Assembly (NCBI GenBank): GCA_038030265.1 | Contig: CM075941.1 | Coordinates: 41,478,164-41,542,163 of the forward strand | Length of the DNA: 64,000 bases | Source: Corythucha ciliata | Lineage: Eukaryota; Arthropoda; Insecta; Hemiptera; Tingidae | Direction: 5' to 3' | Shown here: one piece after another, positions 1-34,634 of the stretch | Position numbering within the stretch: the stretch's first letter is position 1 | Layout of the letters: every line of letters begins with the position of its first letter | The notes under the pieces: model-generated | What the model was told of the DNA's origin: nothing | Seen by the model: only the letters and a program-made list of their open reading frames with translations | Databases searched by the model: none | Made by a program: the position numbers and the translations under genes

Positions 1-794
1 TGTCTTGCCATCGTCGGAGCAGAAAGAAGATACAAGCCTGGGGCTCAAGTACGAAGAGATGTTAAAAGAAATAACACAGGTGGTATCCACGAGACAACCA
101 TGTTAATTGGGATAGGAAAACACCGTGATAAAATTATAACGCCCCTTCGTACTTGCCCTCCCCCCTTCTTGACTAGGTCGACTTGCCAAGGTAGTCTGGG
201 TGGACCGGGGACCGCTCTTCGAGAAGCGGAAGCGTCTCCACAATGACATATTTCCTTGGGAAGTGAGCCAAGTCGAATCAAATCAACTTAGCCGGGAGCC
301 AACATGCCCATTCTCCCTCAGAGTAAGGTGGGCGTACGGGAACAGAAATACCGAAACATACGCGGTAACAGGCATCAACGACAAGATGGACATCGAATCA
401 ATAAGGCAAATCGAAATAATATAGTGGTAACAGCTTTGAATATACAGAAAAGAGACAAAAATCATACAGCACAGATTCCTCCAACAGGGGACAAAGGACA
501 GGGGCACTGTGGTCATTATAAAGGACACTGAGAAAAGATATGCTTACCAGAGTCACCTACGACGAGCACTTTGACTTTTTCAATTGCGGCCATCAAATGT
601 CACGCGAAAATTACAGTAAAACCAAACTTTTTAAACAATATTTACGAATGAATTACTTATCGGCATGGTGGTGGAATCAGTAACAGTCGCGTAGCCATCC
701 AATGATAGTGCTATCTAGAGCAAAGCTTTGCTCGCTTTGCTTTTGGATTTTGGAATGGTTGAAATTTTATTTTTATGGTGATTTAATCCATAAA
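1..794. other. Left edge, no assignable gene
   Basis: Frame +1 is open from base 1 to about 243, and a second plus-strand frame is open at 200-424. I recognise no domain, splice pattern or transposon motif in either, so this may be the end of a gene lying to the left or decayed mobile DNA. The last 250 bases before 795 are probably the promoter and 5' UTR of the next gene. An upstream in-frame ATG at 702 would add 31 residues rich in hydrophobic and aromatic amino acids that do not resemble a MADF N-terminus, so it was not used. Confidence 0.3.
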
Positions 795-1673
795 ATGACG
801 ACTGTTAAACCGAGAAAGCAAAAGCTCATTTTCTCGCAGCAACTCATGTTATCTTTCATTCGGGACTACAGAAACAACGTCTGCCTATGGGACGCTCGTC
901 TCCCGCAATACAAATGCTCGGATGAGAGAAAACTCGCAATAACGAGGTAAACGTCTCGGTAATTCAAACATTTTCTGCGTAGTGATTTGTATCTATTCAA
1001 CAGAATTGCTCAAAAATACGACATGACCGAGGATGAAACGAGAAAGAAAATCAACAGTCTAAGATCGACCTATTTGCAAGAGAAGAAGAAACTCGAGGAG
1101 AGTTGCCGCGAAGGGAAAGTGACTTACGAACCCTCACTGTACTGGTACAAAGAGTTGGATTTCTTGGCCAATGTTATCATTCCTCGCAATGCGGCGAGCA
1201 TTTCGTCCCATCAGACTTTTCCCAAGGTGAGACATACAGCTGATCGTGCGAAAAAATAGCTAAGTCCCGACTGTACATTCCAGAATGAAAACGTTGAAGT
1301 AGACGAGGATCACCTCATCGTTGAATTGGTTCACGAAACTTCTGGTTCTAGTAGCGACAGAGGCAACTCTTACATTTATCAAAATAGCCCTAGCGGTAGA
1401 AGCGACGATTTTCAATCGGGAGATGACCAGAAGAGGAACATAGTCACCTCGAGTTCTGTATCCAATGAAGGTGAGACTCTCTGCCATTTGTTCTATCAAT
1501 AAGCCCGCTCACTCGAATCCTCCGCAGATGAAATCGACGTCTTCTGTCGAAGCATTGCTCTTCAGCTACGAACTTTACCGCCACAGGACACCATAGAACT
1601 GCAAATGAACATACAACAAGCCGTCTCGTTGAAACGTTTGGAAGTTCTGCAGAGGCTGAAGTCTGAACCTTGA
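795..1673 (+). CDS. MADF-BESS domain DNA-binding protein (4 exons)
   Basis: Probable sequence-specific nuclear DNA-binding regulator of about 235 residues. Exons are 795-946, 1004-1226, 1284-1470 and 1528-1673. The three introns are each 57 bases with GT-AG ends, and phases join perfectly. Residues about 12-100 form a MADF (Myb/SANT-like) domain: a LMLSFIRDYRNNVCLWD start, a YKCSDERKLA stretch, then IAQKYDMTEDETRKKINSLR and a W-Y-K-E-LDFL ending. After an acidic, Ser-rich linker, the last 45 residues look like a BESS motif (EIDVFCRSIALQLRTLPPQD followed by a helix). MADF plus BESS is the classic Adf-1-type arthropod architecture. Start chosen at the ATG just before the domain, because the alternative at 702 adds an unlikely leader. 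The target gene is unknown. The fold is fairly sure, but which family member this is cannot be said. Confidence 0.85.
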
Positions 1674-3138
1674 AGGATCCAAAAGCCTTCATTCAACTCA
1701 GCCTATCAACGAGCTAAAACTCTCACCCCGTCATAGCTGGGGGGTGGGTTGGGGGGCAAAATCCTCAAGCTCCGTTCGGAAACGGATACGATCGAAATCT
1801 GATCTACTAGCGAGAAAGTGTCCTTCAGTCGGGGCTTGTAACTCTTCGTCATTTTGGTATCAGGAGATTTGATGACCAAAATGACAGCAACAATGTTGAA
1901 GTTGATTATCAAAAGGATTGGTTTAAACAACAATTAAATGGTAATTTTACGCACTAACTGTTTCCTAGCATATATTTACAGTCTGCTTCAGCAGAATAAG
2001 GTGAGAAAGACAATGAAACTAAGGAGATAATTCAGTACCCTTTCCGTCCCCTAAAGCGGGTCCTGTTGTCAAGCTGTGAAAAAAACACAGAATTATAGCT
2101 GGCCGTAGTTTTGTAGTTCTAAGGGTATGTTTATATAGGAGCGGTGAATAAAGAAAAGAGCTAAGACGAGAGCCCCTCTAGGCAGATAAAATGAGCCAAG
2201 AAATTACACCACTCTACTTTTGGGTTACGAAGCTTCGATATGAACATTTCCACTGCAAAAAAAATATGAAAATTTTCTCTGCCCTGCTTTTCTCGCTGCT
2301 CACCTCTTTGGTCACACCTGCTAATAAACATACCCTAAGGTGCCGGAACGGTTTTGTGCCCCTTGATTAGACAGGTGATCACTATCGAGTCCGAGAGACG
2401 ATTGGCTTTAGGCACAGTCACCGGCGCACCCAAAGAATAGTTCGTCACTTAATTCGTGCGTTATGGGACTTAACAGGAAGCTCAGAAACCCACAAGTTTG
2501 CAACGGAAGCGCTTTGGCGTCTCGGACCCGGAGTAGTCGGGGTTTAGGCCCCCTTTTGAAAGCGTAATTTTCACCAGTTCTCAAAGGCCACAGACCCGCT
2601 CCAAAATACAAAAAAAAAACGTTTCTAGCATACCATAGAGCGTTTACATTCAAAGAACAGATTCCTCAGAGCAACACATTCCTGGGGCACGCAACCATCC
2701 TTAAGGCAATCTCTGGGTAGTCGCCGATCCTCAAAAAATCAAAATTCTCGACTTAATCGAGTACTTTATGGGGGGAAAAACGAATTACTAACGATTTTGA
2801 CGCAGTCGCTTTTCAAGAGACACGACTTCAAATCGGCTCTAACGCCGGCACATGAGCTTGTGTCTTCGAGTATATCTCCCTTGCTGTCCAAGGTCGGCAT
2901 TTCTTCCAATTTTTGATTAAAAATTGTACAGAATTTTAAGGAAAATAACTGAAAATTCACTGAATTTAAACTGCCGAACCGAATTAAGCCTCACAATCAC
3001 AACCTTCCGCAACGGGTAACCGTAAGGTTGACAGTCTTATCTCACGTGACTTGATAAGGGGACGAATCTTCAAATTTGTTGAATTTATTCTTCTGCAGCG
3101 TGTCCCGCTAAAAATTCAGCAGATTTTGCATTTGGGAC
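1674..3138. other. Intergenic region between MADF-BESS gene and CARS2
   Basis: No reading frame here carries a recognisable domain. The region contains one small inverted-repeat element at 2119-2340, listed separately. The last 200 bases presumably hold the CARS2 promoter, but I see no clear core element. Nothing else is supportable. Confidence 0.4.
2119..2340. repeat. Short inverted-repeat element (MITE-like)
   Basis: The left end CTAAGGGTATGTTTATA is answered by the reverse complement of CTAATAAACATACCCTAAGG at the right end, with weaker complementarity further in. At about 220 bases with no coding capacity, this looks like a miniature inverted-repeat transposon. I could not identify a clear target duplication, so the superfamily is unassigned. 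Confidence 0.5.
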
Positions 3139-5678
3139 ATGACCAGTGCGTCCTTCATCAAATATTTTAGACCACAGTCTATCCGAAGATGTTCATCTTT
3201 GAACGTCGTAGAGAAGAAGGCAAACGTTCGGTGGAAAGAGCCAGACGGATATAGAACGGGTATACAAATTTATAATCCAGTTATTAAAGGCAAAACCGAG
3301 TTAATAACACATAGAGAGAATGCAATTTCGTGGTATAGCTGCGGACCTACGGTGTACGACTCGCCGCACTTGGGCCACGCTTGGTAAGAGACCCCCCCCC
3401 CCCTACATATGTTCATGAAGGGATTAAAAGGTTTTTAACGGTGTTGATTTGTCTAGCTGTTACTTACACTTCGATATAATACGTCGAATTCTCGAAAATT
3501 TCCGTCAAATCGACGTGGTTCAAGTGATGAACGTGACTGATATCGACGACAAAATTATTCGGCGAAGCAACGAGCTCGGCGTCAATTTCAAGGCGGTCGC
3601 CCTTCAATACGAGGATGAGTTCTTCGAACTTTTGTCACAGTTGTCGGTACGTCGACCCTGTGTGGTGGCTCGAGTCACGGAGCATATGCCAGACATTGTT
3701 GAGTTCGTAGAAAGAATCAGGAGTCGAGGTTTTGGATACCGGACGTCTGACGGTCTGTATTTTCGGTATTTTTGTTTTAGCAGCCCGAGCATTCATTTAA
3801 GACTAGTTGGTTTCCAGGAACGTTAAACTTTCTGACCGAGAAATACTCGGGCTACGGAAAATTACATGAAGCCCAAGACGAACTTAATCCTGACGGGGAG
3901 AAACTATCGAATAAAGACTTCGCCCTGTGGAAGGGCGTCAAACAGGGTGAGCCCTTCTGGGAGAGTCCATGGGGTCCAGGGCGGCCGGGTTGGCACATAG
4001 AGTGTTCCACTATTGCCAGGTAGTTTCGCAAGTGGCACTCCCGAGTGACACAAATTAATCATTGTTCGTGCTCCATTAAGCAAGTATTTCGGGGCACAAA
4101 TCGATGTACATTCCGGTGGTATTGATTTGCTGTTTCCGCACCACGAGAATGAAGAAGCTCAGAGCTGTGTGTACCATGCTACTGGCCAATGGGTCAACTA
4201 TTGGCTTCATGCCGGTTTGTTCGTTATTTTGTCCAACATTTTGGTCATCAATGTTCAAGCAAAATCGCTGTTTAGGTCACCTTCACATTGAAGATCAAAA
4301 GATGTCGAAATCGTTGAAAAATGTTGTATGCCTGAAAGATTTCCTTCGAGACTACTCAGCTGACCATCTTCGCATGCTCTGTTTGCTCGTGCCCTACAGA
4401 AATCGTAAGCTTTAACTTCAGAAGTTACTAGCCTCTAATATCAAATGGACTGTTGACAGGCATCGAATACAGCGATAAAGTGATGACCAACGCGGTTGCC
4501 GTTACGGACAAATTTCAAAACTTTTTTTTTCGTTGCGAGGCCTACGTCGAAGACTCCACTCACACCGCTAGAATCGACGAAAACGCTTTATTAAAGGTTA
4601 GACGGCGTGTAACTTCGTTCGCATATTTTTTTTTTTTTTTTCTATCAAATCACACCCTCGCAGGAGCTTGCCACGACTAAACGCCGAGTACTTGACTGCC
4701 TCTACGATGATTTCGATACCGGTTCGGCGATTGCCCACTTATTAAAACTAGTCCACTTCACAAACACTGCGCTTCAAAACAAATCGGTGATGTAGCTTTT
4801 ACGCAAACGTAAGTCGTTTCCTATTGCTCTGACCGTTGAATTCTTCTACAGAGCAACGCTGAGGAACACCACGCTTCCACCGTACTCCTCGTATCGAACT
4901 ATGTCAAAAGCTGTCTCGAGAGACTCGGTTGTTTAACAACAGCAGGGGTGAATATTCAATTTGTGCGACAATCTACCCCAGCGGTCGCCAACCTGGGGTC
5001 CGCGTACGCCCTAGTCCTAGTGGGTACGCGGAACCACGGAAAGCCCCTGTAAATTCTAGCTTTTTCTAGATAAAATGATCATTTTCAAAAAGAAACACAC
5101 TGAAATCGAAGTACCAAAGACAAACTTAAGCGGGGAAAAACATTTAAAATGTTGATTTAAAAAAACACAATATTAAAAAAAATATATATTGCTGCCAATG
5201 GTGGTCTAAAATTAGGCTTTGGGGGTCCGCAGGGTCAAAAAAGTTAGCGACTGCTGGTCTACCTACTAAATATCGTTAACTTGTCGTTGATTTTTTTTTT
5301 TTTTTTTTTTGAAGACAAAAACTCATTCAGACGCACGCACAGAAAATTTGATTCGATTAGCAGTCGATTTCCGCCATCAAATCAGAGACCTGGCCTTGAA
5401 CATTACCAAAAATGATACTGAGGTTGGTCAAGCAAGTAATAATCACCAATAAATTTCGAAAATGAACTAATTTTGGTCAATTTCCAGGAACTACGGTCAA
5501 GAAAAACTGTTATTTTAAATCTCTGTGATTCCTTTAGAAATGATTTGAATACCGTTGGCGTTGAAGTTAAAGTAAGACGCCTTTTTTTTTTTTTTTTTTT
5601 TAACAGAAAAGCGTTTTTATTGAGTACATTTTTTTTAAGGACCAGGGGAAGAAGACAACTTGGTCGTACAAAAGGTAA
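3139..5678 (+). CDS. CARS2: Cysteinyl-tRNA synthetase, mitochondrial (CARS2), multi-exon
   Basis: Charges mitochondrial tRNA-Cys with cysteine. Exons: 3139-3383, 3457-3752, 3818-4019, 4081-4214, 4276-4404, 4460-4596, 4664-4786, 4852-4947, 5315-5422, 5488-5571, 5607-5678. This gives about 541 residues, against roughly 560 in vertebrates. Class I motifs are present: the HIGH-type [15 protein letters not shown], the zinc ligands (that Cys, [16 protein letters not shown]) and KMSKSLKN. A basic, Ser/Arg-rich N-terminus suits a mitochondrial presequence. Two points are open. First, intron 2 could instead be 3766-3806, giving ...[12 protein letters not shown]; the 65-base version was preferred for length and family fit. 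Second, the stop TAA at 5676 sits inside a perfect AG|GTAAGT donor, and splicing to 5719 would extend the protein to a TGA at 5795-5797 through a Pro run. Intron 8 carries a small hAT-like element. Confidence 0.93.
4979..5256. mobile_element. Short non-autonomous hAT-like element in CARS2 intron 8
   Basis: The ends are imperfect inverted repeats, CAGCGGTCGCCAAC and the complement of GTTAGCGACTGCTG. The flanking octamers ATCTACCC and GTCTACCT match at 6 of 8 positions, consistent with an aged 8-bp hAT target duplication. The element is 278 bases, AT-rich inside and non-coding. Confidence 0.65.
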
Positions 5679-5856
5679 GTTTTTTGTGTACACATTTATA
5701 TGTGTCCTGGTGTTTTAGTTCGATCTCGACACCCCCCCCCCCACTCGGCTATTCACCCGTTCAAATTTTGGTGTTTAAAACATCATCAGGCGGTTGAAAG
5801 ACATGATCGCATTTTGCTGATTGTACTTTTTTTTTTTTTCAAAATAAAACAAATTT

Positions 5857-6269
5857 TCATAGCTCCGTATGTCGAGCCGGGAACTTTTTCATAACCGCGA
5901 AGTATAAATTTTGAAATGCGTAAAAACTAACGCCGACAATAATTAACAAGGCCGTAAGGAAAATAGCGCTTACGAAATTGGCGTCGAGAAGCGGTCGACA
6001 GCGATATTTCGCCCTATTAAAAAAAGACAGTTTTTATGTTTGTTTATCATAAGTTCCTGGGAGTTTGATTACCTCTTTCTGGCTTCATTGCGAGCCTCGC
6101 TTTCCTCTAGTAACTTTTTAATTTTATTCAGTCTTTCCCGGACTTCAGCAACAGTTTCCTCTTGTAATAAAACGGGGAGTAAGATGATAGAAAAAAGAGG
6201 AACTCGGTGGTTAACTTTTAAAATACCTGGATGGCTGCCATTGAACGCGGGACAGTTACTGGAAGACAT
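5857..6269 (-). CDS. Small single-pass membrane protein, family not recognised (3 exons)
   Basis: Three exons on the minus strand (6227-6269, 6073-6160, 5857-6013) join in phase through GT-AG introns of 66 and 59 bases, giving 95 residues. I do not recognise the family. Residues about 15-45 are a highly charged, probably coiled-coil helix (AEVRERLNKIKKLLEESEAR). A basic stretch follows (ARKRAKYRCR), then one strongly hydrophobic segment (about residues 57-77, AIFLTALLIIVGVSFYAF), then a short basic tail. The positive-inside rule suggests a cytosolic or matrix-facing N-terminus. It is tail-to-tail with CARS2: its stop lies about 180 bases beyond the CARS2 stop. A function cannot be inferred. 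The consistent splicing and sensible topology argue that it is real. Confidence 0.65.
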
Positions 6270-7725
6270 TTTTATGATTTTTCCCCTAATATTTAACTAC
6301 GTGAACACAATAAATTCCATTTGAAACACAACGTGTTTATTACGAGAGGCTGATATGGACCACATGAGAAACAAGCTTCAGCCCTAGAGATTGGGCGCCT
6401 TTTATTGATTGAAGGAACGTTCATCGCGCAGTTCAGCCTCAGCTGAACAACATGACGCCCTTACTTTGTTTCCCCATTTCGTCCTTTCTTTTTCTTCCTT
6501 TTTTGTGGGTAATGGTTTGTGAGTTCCAAAATTAGTGCACATTACTAGCCGAAATAACAAGTTTTTTTTGTTTCTTTGATTCCGTATCGGTTCTACAAAT
6601 CCCGCTCAGGGGTGACACTGATGGCGGGGGATGGGGCAGTAGTCTCATGCAAAATTTAGCCGGAGTACCAAATGATCGTGAAATTGAAGTCATATTCAAT
6701 AAGAAATAAGGAAATAAAAAGGGAGGAAAGAGCGCGGAGAAAAACCTCCCTCAGTACCGACAAAAACGGCAGAATTATTCAATAAATAGTACAATATTGT
6801 CTTTATTGTACACATACATTCCCTTCGTCATGGGAATAATTTTCCATTTCCTCATCTTTCATGCATCTCTCAGTCGATAAATTAAATGACTAGATAGCAC
6901 TTGTTTACCCTTAAAATTTAGGAAGCGCTTTACAAAATAAAAACTCATAATTGGCTAAATGCGAGACAAACTAACAGAAAAATATATAAATTTGATTGGA
7001 TAGTTTTGCAAACATTAAAAATTATGTCGAATAAAAAAAAGGAAAATAAGCTACATTTTGTTTTGCAGACAAGGAAGACACTGGTCGTGTATTCTAGCCC
7101 AGGGTTAGCACAAGTGATGGAAGGGTGGGAGGGTGGGGAGGGAAGCAGCTATTTCTCACACATAGTAGGCAACATTTTTCCCTACAATAAAAATTAACTG
7201 AGGACTTCCACGCTGGTTCTTATGTTTTTCTGGCATAAATAACTTGAGTTAAGCAGTGCACGAGCGGTGAGTATCGCTCGTTCCGCTGGGTTTAATTTTA
7301 CATCGAACCTCATCCCGATAAAACATCTGCACCGCTAATTTACAACAAATTGCGTACCCCAATAAAATGTCATAATTAGGGATATTTTGAGAGACGTAGA
7401 AAAGAAAAATACGTTCACGTCTTTTTGAAATTCGGCTGTTTCATACCCTAGCAACCGTCGGACGTTAACAAAGACGTTATTGATTTTACTTTATTCAAAA
7501 TCTCACCATTATAAAAAATACCGATTTCGTCCATAAATAAATTATGAGATAAGGAAGAGAAAATAATGTCAGATATTTAAAAATTAAGCAATTCGTCTTT
7601 TTATTATTGGGTGGGGGTGGAAGCTTCTGTTTTCGTAAATGTCACGTAAGACAATTGCGTGTGCTAATAATCAACTCCCTACACATCCACGTGAATAGTG
7701 GAAAAATAAAGTGAAAATTGTTTTT

Positions 7726-7760
<35 letters not shown>

Positions 7761-8533
7761 CCCCGCTCTCAGACTAGAAGAATGTGATGGAGTGAGGGGA
7801 ATTAGATTTAGTGGGAGGAAGGGGGACAAACGCGTAACTTTCTTTTTTTTCAACAACCCTTTGGCACGACATAATACTTGACAAGTAGCTAAGCTGACTC
7901 CCTTTTTCTTGACGAGGCCAAAAAATTATAATAATTTTAATCATTACGTTCATATCAATAATACAAATAATACCAAAAAATGCTAAGACCTTCAGCAAAT
8001 AAGCGCTACTAAGAATAAAATTTTGTATCACACGTAAATTTAACAGAAATTAATTTAAGTCTATAATGACCTGACCAGTCGAGTACCACCACATAGCTTG
8101 CTAACAAATTTGAGCAACATAAAAATCAGGATGGGGGAGAGGATATTTCAGGGTGAGTACCTTCCGATCACGCTCAGCAAATCTGCTAAGAGCGCTAAGG
8201 CAGAGGATAAAAGGTAAAATAAGGCACGGCAGCCTATTTTTAAAAAAACAAACGAAGATCACCTATTCCAAGGAAATCAACTTTAGAGCGTGTATAAGTT
8301 CTGAAAGTTGGTGTCCGATTGTACGATGAAAAATGGCGAATACAATCGAAAACTAAACAAAATCGGGGCTTGCTGCCCCTGACGACGGGGAGTATCACGA
8401 TAGGCGAGGGAGAAGGGTCTTTTGTTTTTGTACAAAATATTGTCTCGAACGCTATGAGTCATCCTCAATGAGGCTTTTCCCCCAAGCTCCGGTAAATACA
8501 GAACTACTTGTTTTCCCCCCTTGATCTTTACCG
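6270..8533. other. Intergenic / MKK7 3' UTR region
   Basis: No coding region is recognisable. The stretch nearest 8533 is probably the 3' UTR of the minus-strand MKK7 gene, and the part near 6270 the 5' region of the small membrane protein gene. A long A tract lies at 7727-7759 and is listed separately. G-rich runs occur near 7113-7140 and 7610-7620. Confidence 0.4.
7704..7759 (+). repeat. AATAAA plus A33 tract, possible retroposon tail
   Basis: An AATAAA hexamer at 7704-7709 is followed 17 bases later by 33 consecutive A residues. This spacing is what a reverse-transcribed polyadenylated RNA leaves behind, as in a processed pseudogene or SINE/LINE tail. I recognise no gene or retroposon body upstream, so the tract could also be an unrelated homopolymer. 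Confidence 0.35.
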
Positions 8534-31069
<22,536 letters not shown>

Positions 31070-32699
31070 TAGCTTTTGATTACAGCCTCTACAGGGCGCG
31101 TGAATGGACTTTTTAGATATAAATATTAAGTGTTGATTTTATGTTGCGCCCTTCGTCGTTGATGGTGCAACAAGTGCTATCTCATTTCGCTCAAAATGAC
31201 AGTTAGCACATAATGCATCTTTAACGACGCTATGAATCTAGAACGATTAAAAATTGTTGATTTTGTAAAGTTTTTATTACGAATATAAATTCTGAATATT
31301 TGCATTCCGATTTAAAAATGTACTTCGAGCTGTTCCCAGACATTGCCGCTGGTAAGCTAGAACGGTGGAACTTGAAATGGTGTGAAAAATGTTTATACTG
31401 CGACTTTGTACATAAAAATAGATTATTATGACGAGAAAGACAATTTATATATCACTAGGGGCGTGTTGACAATGTCCGTGTAAAGTCTTGGTTTCCTAGA
31501 AAAGCGGTGCCGTATTATAGCGGTGGAAAAAAAAAAAAAAAAATCCTTTTAAATCGCGCCAGTATTTGCCTAGAGAGAAAAGTTCGGTCAACACCGCTTT
31601 GAATGAGACGGCCGTTCGTGACGGTGATGAACTGTTCATCGACGGTTTTTGACGGTGACGGTATACGTTTTTTGTTTACAATGAGCGTGAAAACTACCTG
31701 GACGTTAGACGGTAATGAAATCGTGAATAATACTGTCCGAAAACGACTCCACTCTGATTTTAAAAGAAAATACTATCAAATAGTTGGAACTACGAGGAAA
31801 ACAACGTTCATCACCACCGTCGCGATGGAAGCGGTGCCGCTTTCTGTTTACCGCTATCTAGGCAACTATGGTTTGATTTAAAAGGGAAATTTTCTACCGT
31901 AATATTACGGCACCGCTTTTCTATAAAACCACTGCTTAAGCGTTGCTAGTGGTTTAAACAATTTTGTGTTCAAAATCGACACCGCACAACCCCATGATCT
32001 CAGAACCTTTGAAAACTCCTATTTTGGACCCGCATTTGACCCATAAAACCCCATAGTTGATTATAGCTGGTAAGATATTTGGACCAACAAGATCCCAAAT
32101 TGAGTCTATATGCGAAGGATCGAGTTTGTTCGTGCGCAATCGAGGCAAACCTGCGCGTCAGTTTTACGAAAGCTGCAATGCTACGGATATTCTGGCCGGA
32201 AACTTCCAATTTCGAAGGAACTTGTCGCGGACAATGAAAACTTTTGAGGCCGCGGCTACCCAAGCGTTCCATCGTTTCAAAAAATGGCCTAAAACTAGCA
32301 AATGCCGCTTGAATCGAGACCCAAAACTGACAATTTCGCGGTTATATTGAACCGGGATCTTACTTGTAATTTCACAAATATTTAACTCAGATACAATTAC
32401 AATCGCGGGTGGCTATTATAGTCGGGCTATGGGCGTAGTCGGGGCTGGCTGGAAATATCTGCTAAGTCATTCAACCAGTGACACATATACATGTATAATC
32501 ACGTTCTAAAGTACGTTCTAAAATAATTGCTTTACAATGCGCTGGTTTTCTCCCTAAAATAACGATTTTACAGCTATTTACTGTCACAAACACGCAGTTT
32601 CACGACAATAGTCTGGAACTAGCATTTTATACGGATATTTATAGCTTCAAAACTTGCAATTTCGTAGCTATTTATCCATCGAATCTCGAGTCTTTGGAC
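31070..32699. other. SRP54 3' flank
   Basis: The first few hundred bases are probably SRP54 3' UTR. A MITE lies at 31498-31922. Beyond it, 31923-32699 shows only diverged, unassigned sequence; no frame carries a recognisable domain. Confidence 0.4.
31498..31922. repeat. MITE with TAGAAAAGCGGTGCCGTA ends
   Basis: The left end TAGAAAAGCGGTGCCGTATT and the complement of the right end near 31922 (TAGAAAAGCGGTGCCGTAAT) match over about 19 bases. A 92-codon frame inside (31603-31881) has no domain and is probably chance. Confidence 0.65.
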
Positions 32700-33110
32700 C
32701 AGGGGCGTAGGTACGGGGGGGATATGAGGGATAGATCCCCCCCCCCCCAGAGCTACAAGTATATACGAACGAAGGAGCACTAGTACCATAACGAAGAGCC
32801 CCATGAAATCTCCAAAAATTGAGCATTCCACGTTGAAGTTAGGTTTAGCAGATTTTCTGGACTTAAAGCAGCCCGAAAAGGTCCGAGTACGTCCGGAGTA
32901 CGAAATTGGGAAAAATCGCTTATTTGCAATTTGCAGATAAAGTTGTGGAAAAACGTTAATTCGCGGATACAAAATGAAGAAAATCACTAATTCGCGGCAA
33001 TTGAAAAAATCACCAATTGCGCAGCTAATATTAAGAAAAACGTTAATTTTCAGTTCAAATTGGGGAAAAGTGTTAATTCTCAGTTAAAATGGAAAAAATT
33101 GCCTATTTGC
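32700..33110 (-). mobile_element. Partial hAT element, reversed copy of the 36093 end plus array D
   Basis: CAGGGGCGTAGGTACGGGGG starts at 32700. About 200 bases from here (to about 32905) are an inverted copy of 35890-36093. A reversed array of the 30-bp repeat follows at 32935-33110 (ACGTTAATTCGCGG-type units). The other end of this copy was not found and its flank CTTTGGAC is not repeated, so it looks truncated. Confidence 0.6.
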
Positions 33111-33440
33111 AGCTTTTTTGTATTCAATTTTGTGAAGTGTTTCAAATTTGGTACCTTAAAAGCCAAATTTAACGGACTTTTGTTATTATTTGAATTTTTG
33201 GGATTTGTTTTGTTGTTTTGGATTATTGTTACCCCAATTTTGCTGATTTTCAGACTTTCAAGCCCTTAACTCTTCAGTAAGAGCTTAAATATTTCAGTAA
33301 ATCAGTTTCGCTGGTTTGAAAATTCAGAAAATTAATTTGGCTCCTTCAAAAACTAAGTTCCAGGTTTTGGCTTATGGAGGACCCAACATTTTCGTCACTT
33401 AGTGTATTGCAAACCCACTCACTTCAGTCTTTCAAAGAGC

Positions 33441-33582
33441 AGGGGGCCTATTCTCTAACAACAAGCAATATTTTTTTCGCCAGCCTTGTGGTTATTTCTT
33501 TCATTTGTTTGAAGAAAATTAATGAAATAAACATATGACTTCGAAAAAGCTATGGCTTCGGAGTTAGAGAATAAGCCCCCAG
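33441..33582. repeat. Short palindromic MITE, GGGGGCCTATTCTCTAAC ends
   Basis: AGGGGGCCTATTCTCTAAC at the left is mirrored by GTTAGAGAATAAGCCCCC at the right, about 140 bases apart. The interior resembles the element at 44101-44230, so the two are family members. Confidence 0.7.
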
Positions 33583-34024
33583 GTATCGCTGTTACTATTA
33601 AATAAAGTTACCTCTTACAAGGGTTACTTGTAAGGAAAAAAAAAAAAAAACTATTTCAAAACCCAACCTCGCGGATTTGGCTCATTTAAATCTCAATTTC
33701 GCAGATGTTGGCAATTTCACAAACCAAATTGTGGCCTTAATTCTTCCTAAGCCTATTGTTTATTAGTTCTTTCAGTTTCGACGATTTCTCTTGTTCGAAA
33801 AACAACAATGTGACTCTTTCAAAGTCCACCTTCACACAATTTATATAAGTCACGCACACCTGTCCCCTTCAAGCTTTAACCCTTATTTTGAAGAAAAAAA
33901 AAAAAAAAAGGCAACGGACAGGAGGGGGGTCGAGGAAGATCACATCGCAGTGAGGGTGCTTCACTATGAACGCACCCTTAGAATTTGGAAAAGAAAAGAC
34001 CATAATTAAACGCCATGTGATGTG

Positions 34025-34225
34025 TAAAAAATGATATTTTTTAGCCGCGCCTTTTCTCAGTTTTAGCCGCCCTTTTTCTCAGGTTTATCCACGAAGTCGC
34101 ACCCACTTTTGTCAATTTTTGCTGTGAATCAGCGTTTTTCAATGTTTTAGCTGCGAATAGATGTTTTCCCTAATTTCATCCCCGAAATAGAGCTCTTTCT
34201 CAATTTTAGCCGCGGAGTAGCCTCC
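34025..34225 (+). repeat. Degenerate ~30-bp repeat, small block
   Basis: Six or seven drifted units (TTTTCTCAGTTTTAGCCG and similar) lie about 400 bases upstream of the hAT element that carries array E. They may be a remnant of a separate insertion. Confidence 0.6.
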
Positions 34226-34634
34226 ATGAACCGCGAATTTTCTATTCCTTGTAGAAAATCGTGCTGGTCGCCTGTTATTTTCAAAGTCGTGTTCCGACAG
34301 TCAAAGAGATGATTCGTAAACCAGTAAAGATGGAGGGTCAATCTTCTGGAATTATTTGAATGATTAAAGTTTGCGTTTTTCAAATTTTTCTAAAGCAGTA
34401 GAAACTTCTCAAGGCCTAATGTCACCAGCATATCACGACATTGCCAGACACACAAATCACCCTGCCTTCACAGAGCCGAGTACTACTGTCCTAACGTACA
34501 GTGTGATTTTACTTTGCCGTGCACTCGCCTTTTATTTACAGTGCCACTATTTTTACATGACTTCTTGCCCTTGGTGAGGGGTGGTCATCGTACGAAATTC
34601 AACGCTAGAATTATTTGGCTGAATAATGTATAGC

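Noticed and set aside
31603..31881. 92-codon frame after SRP54
   Set aside because: Lies wholly inside a MITE and has no recognisable domain.
32057..32350. 97-codon plus-strand frame
   Set aside because: No domain, no splice partners and an overlapping minus frame of similar length; chance.
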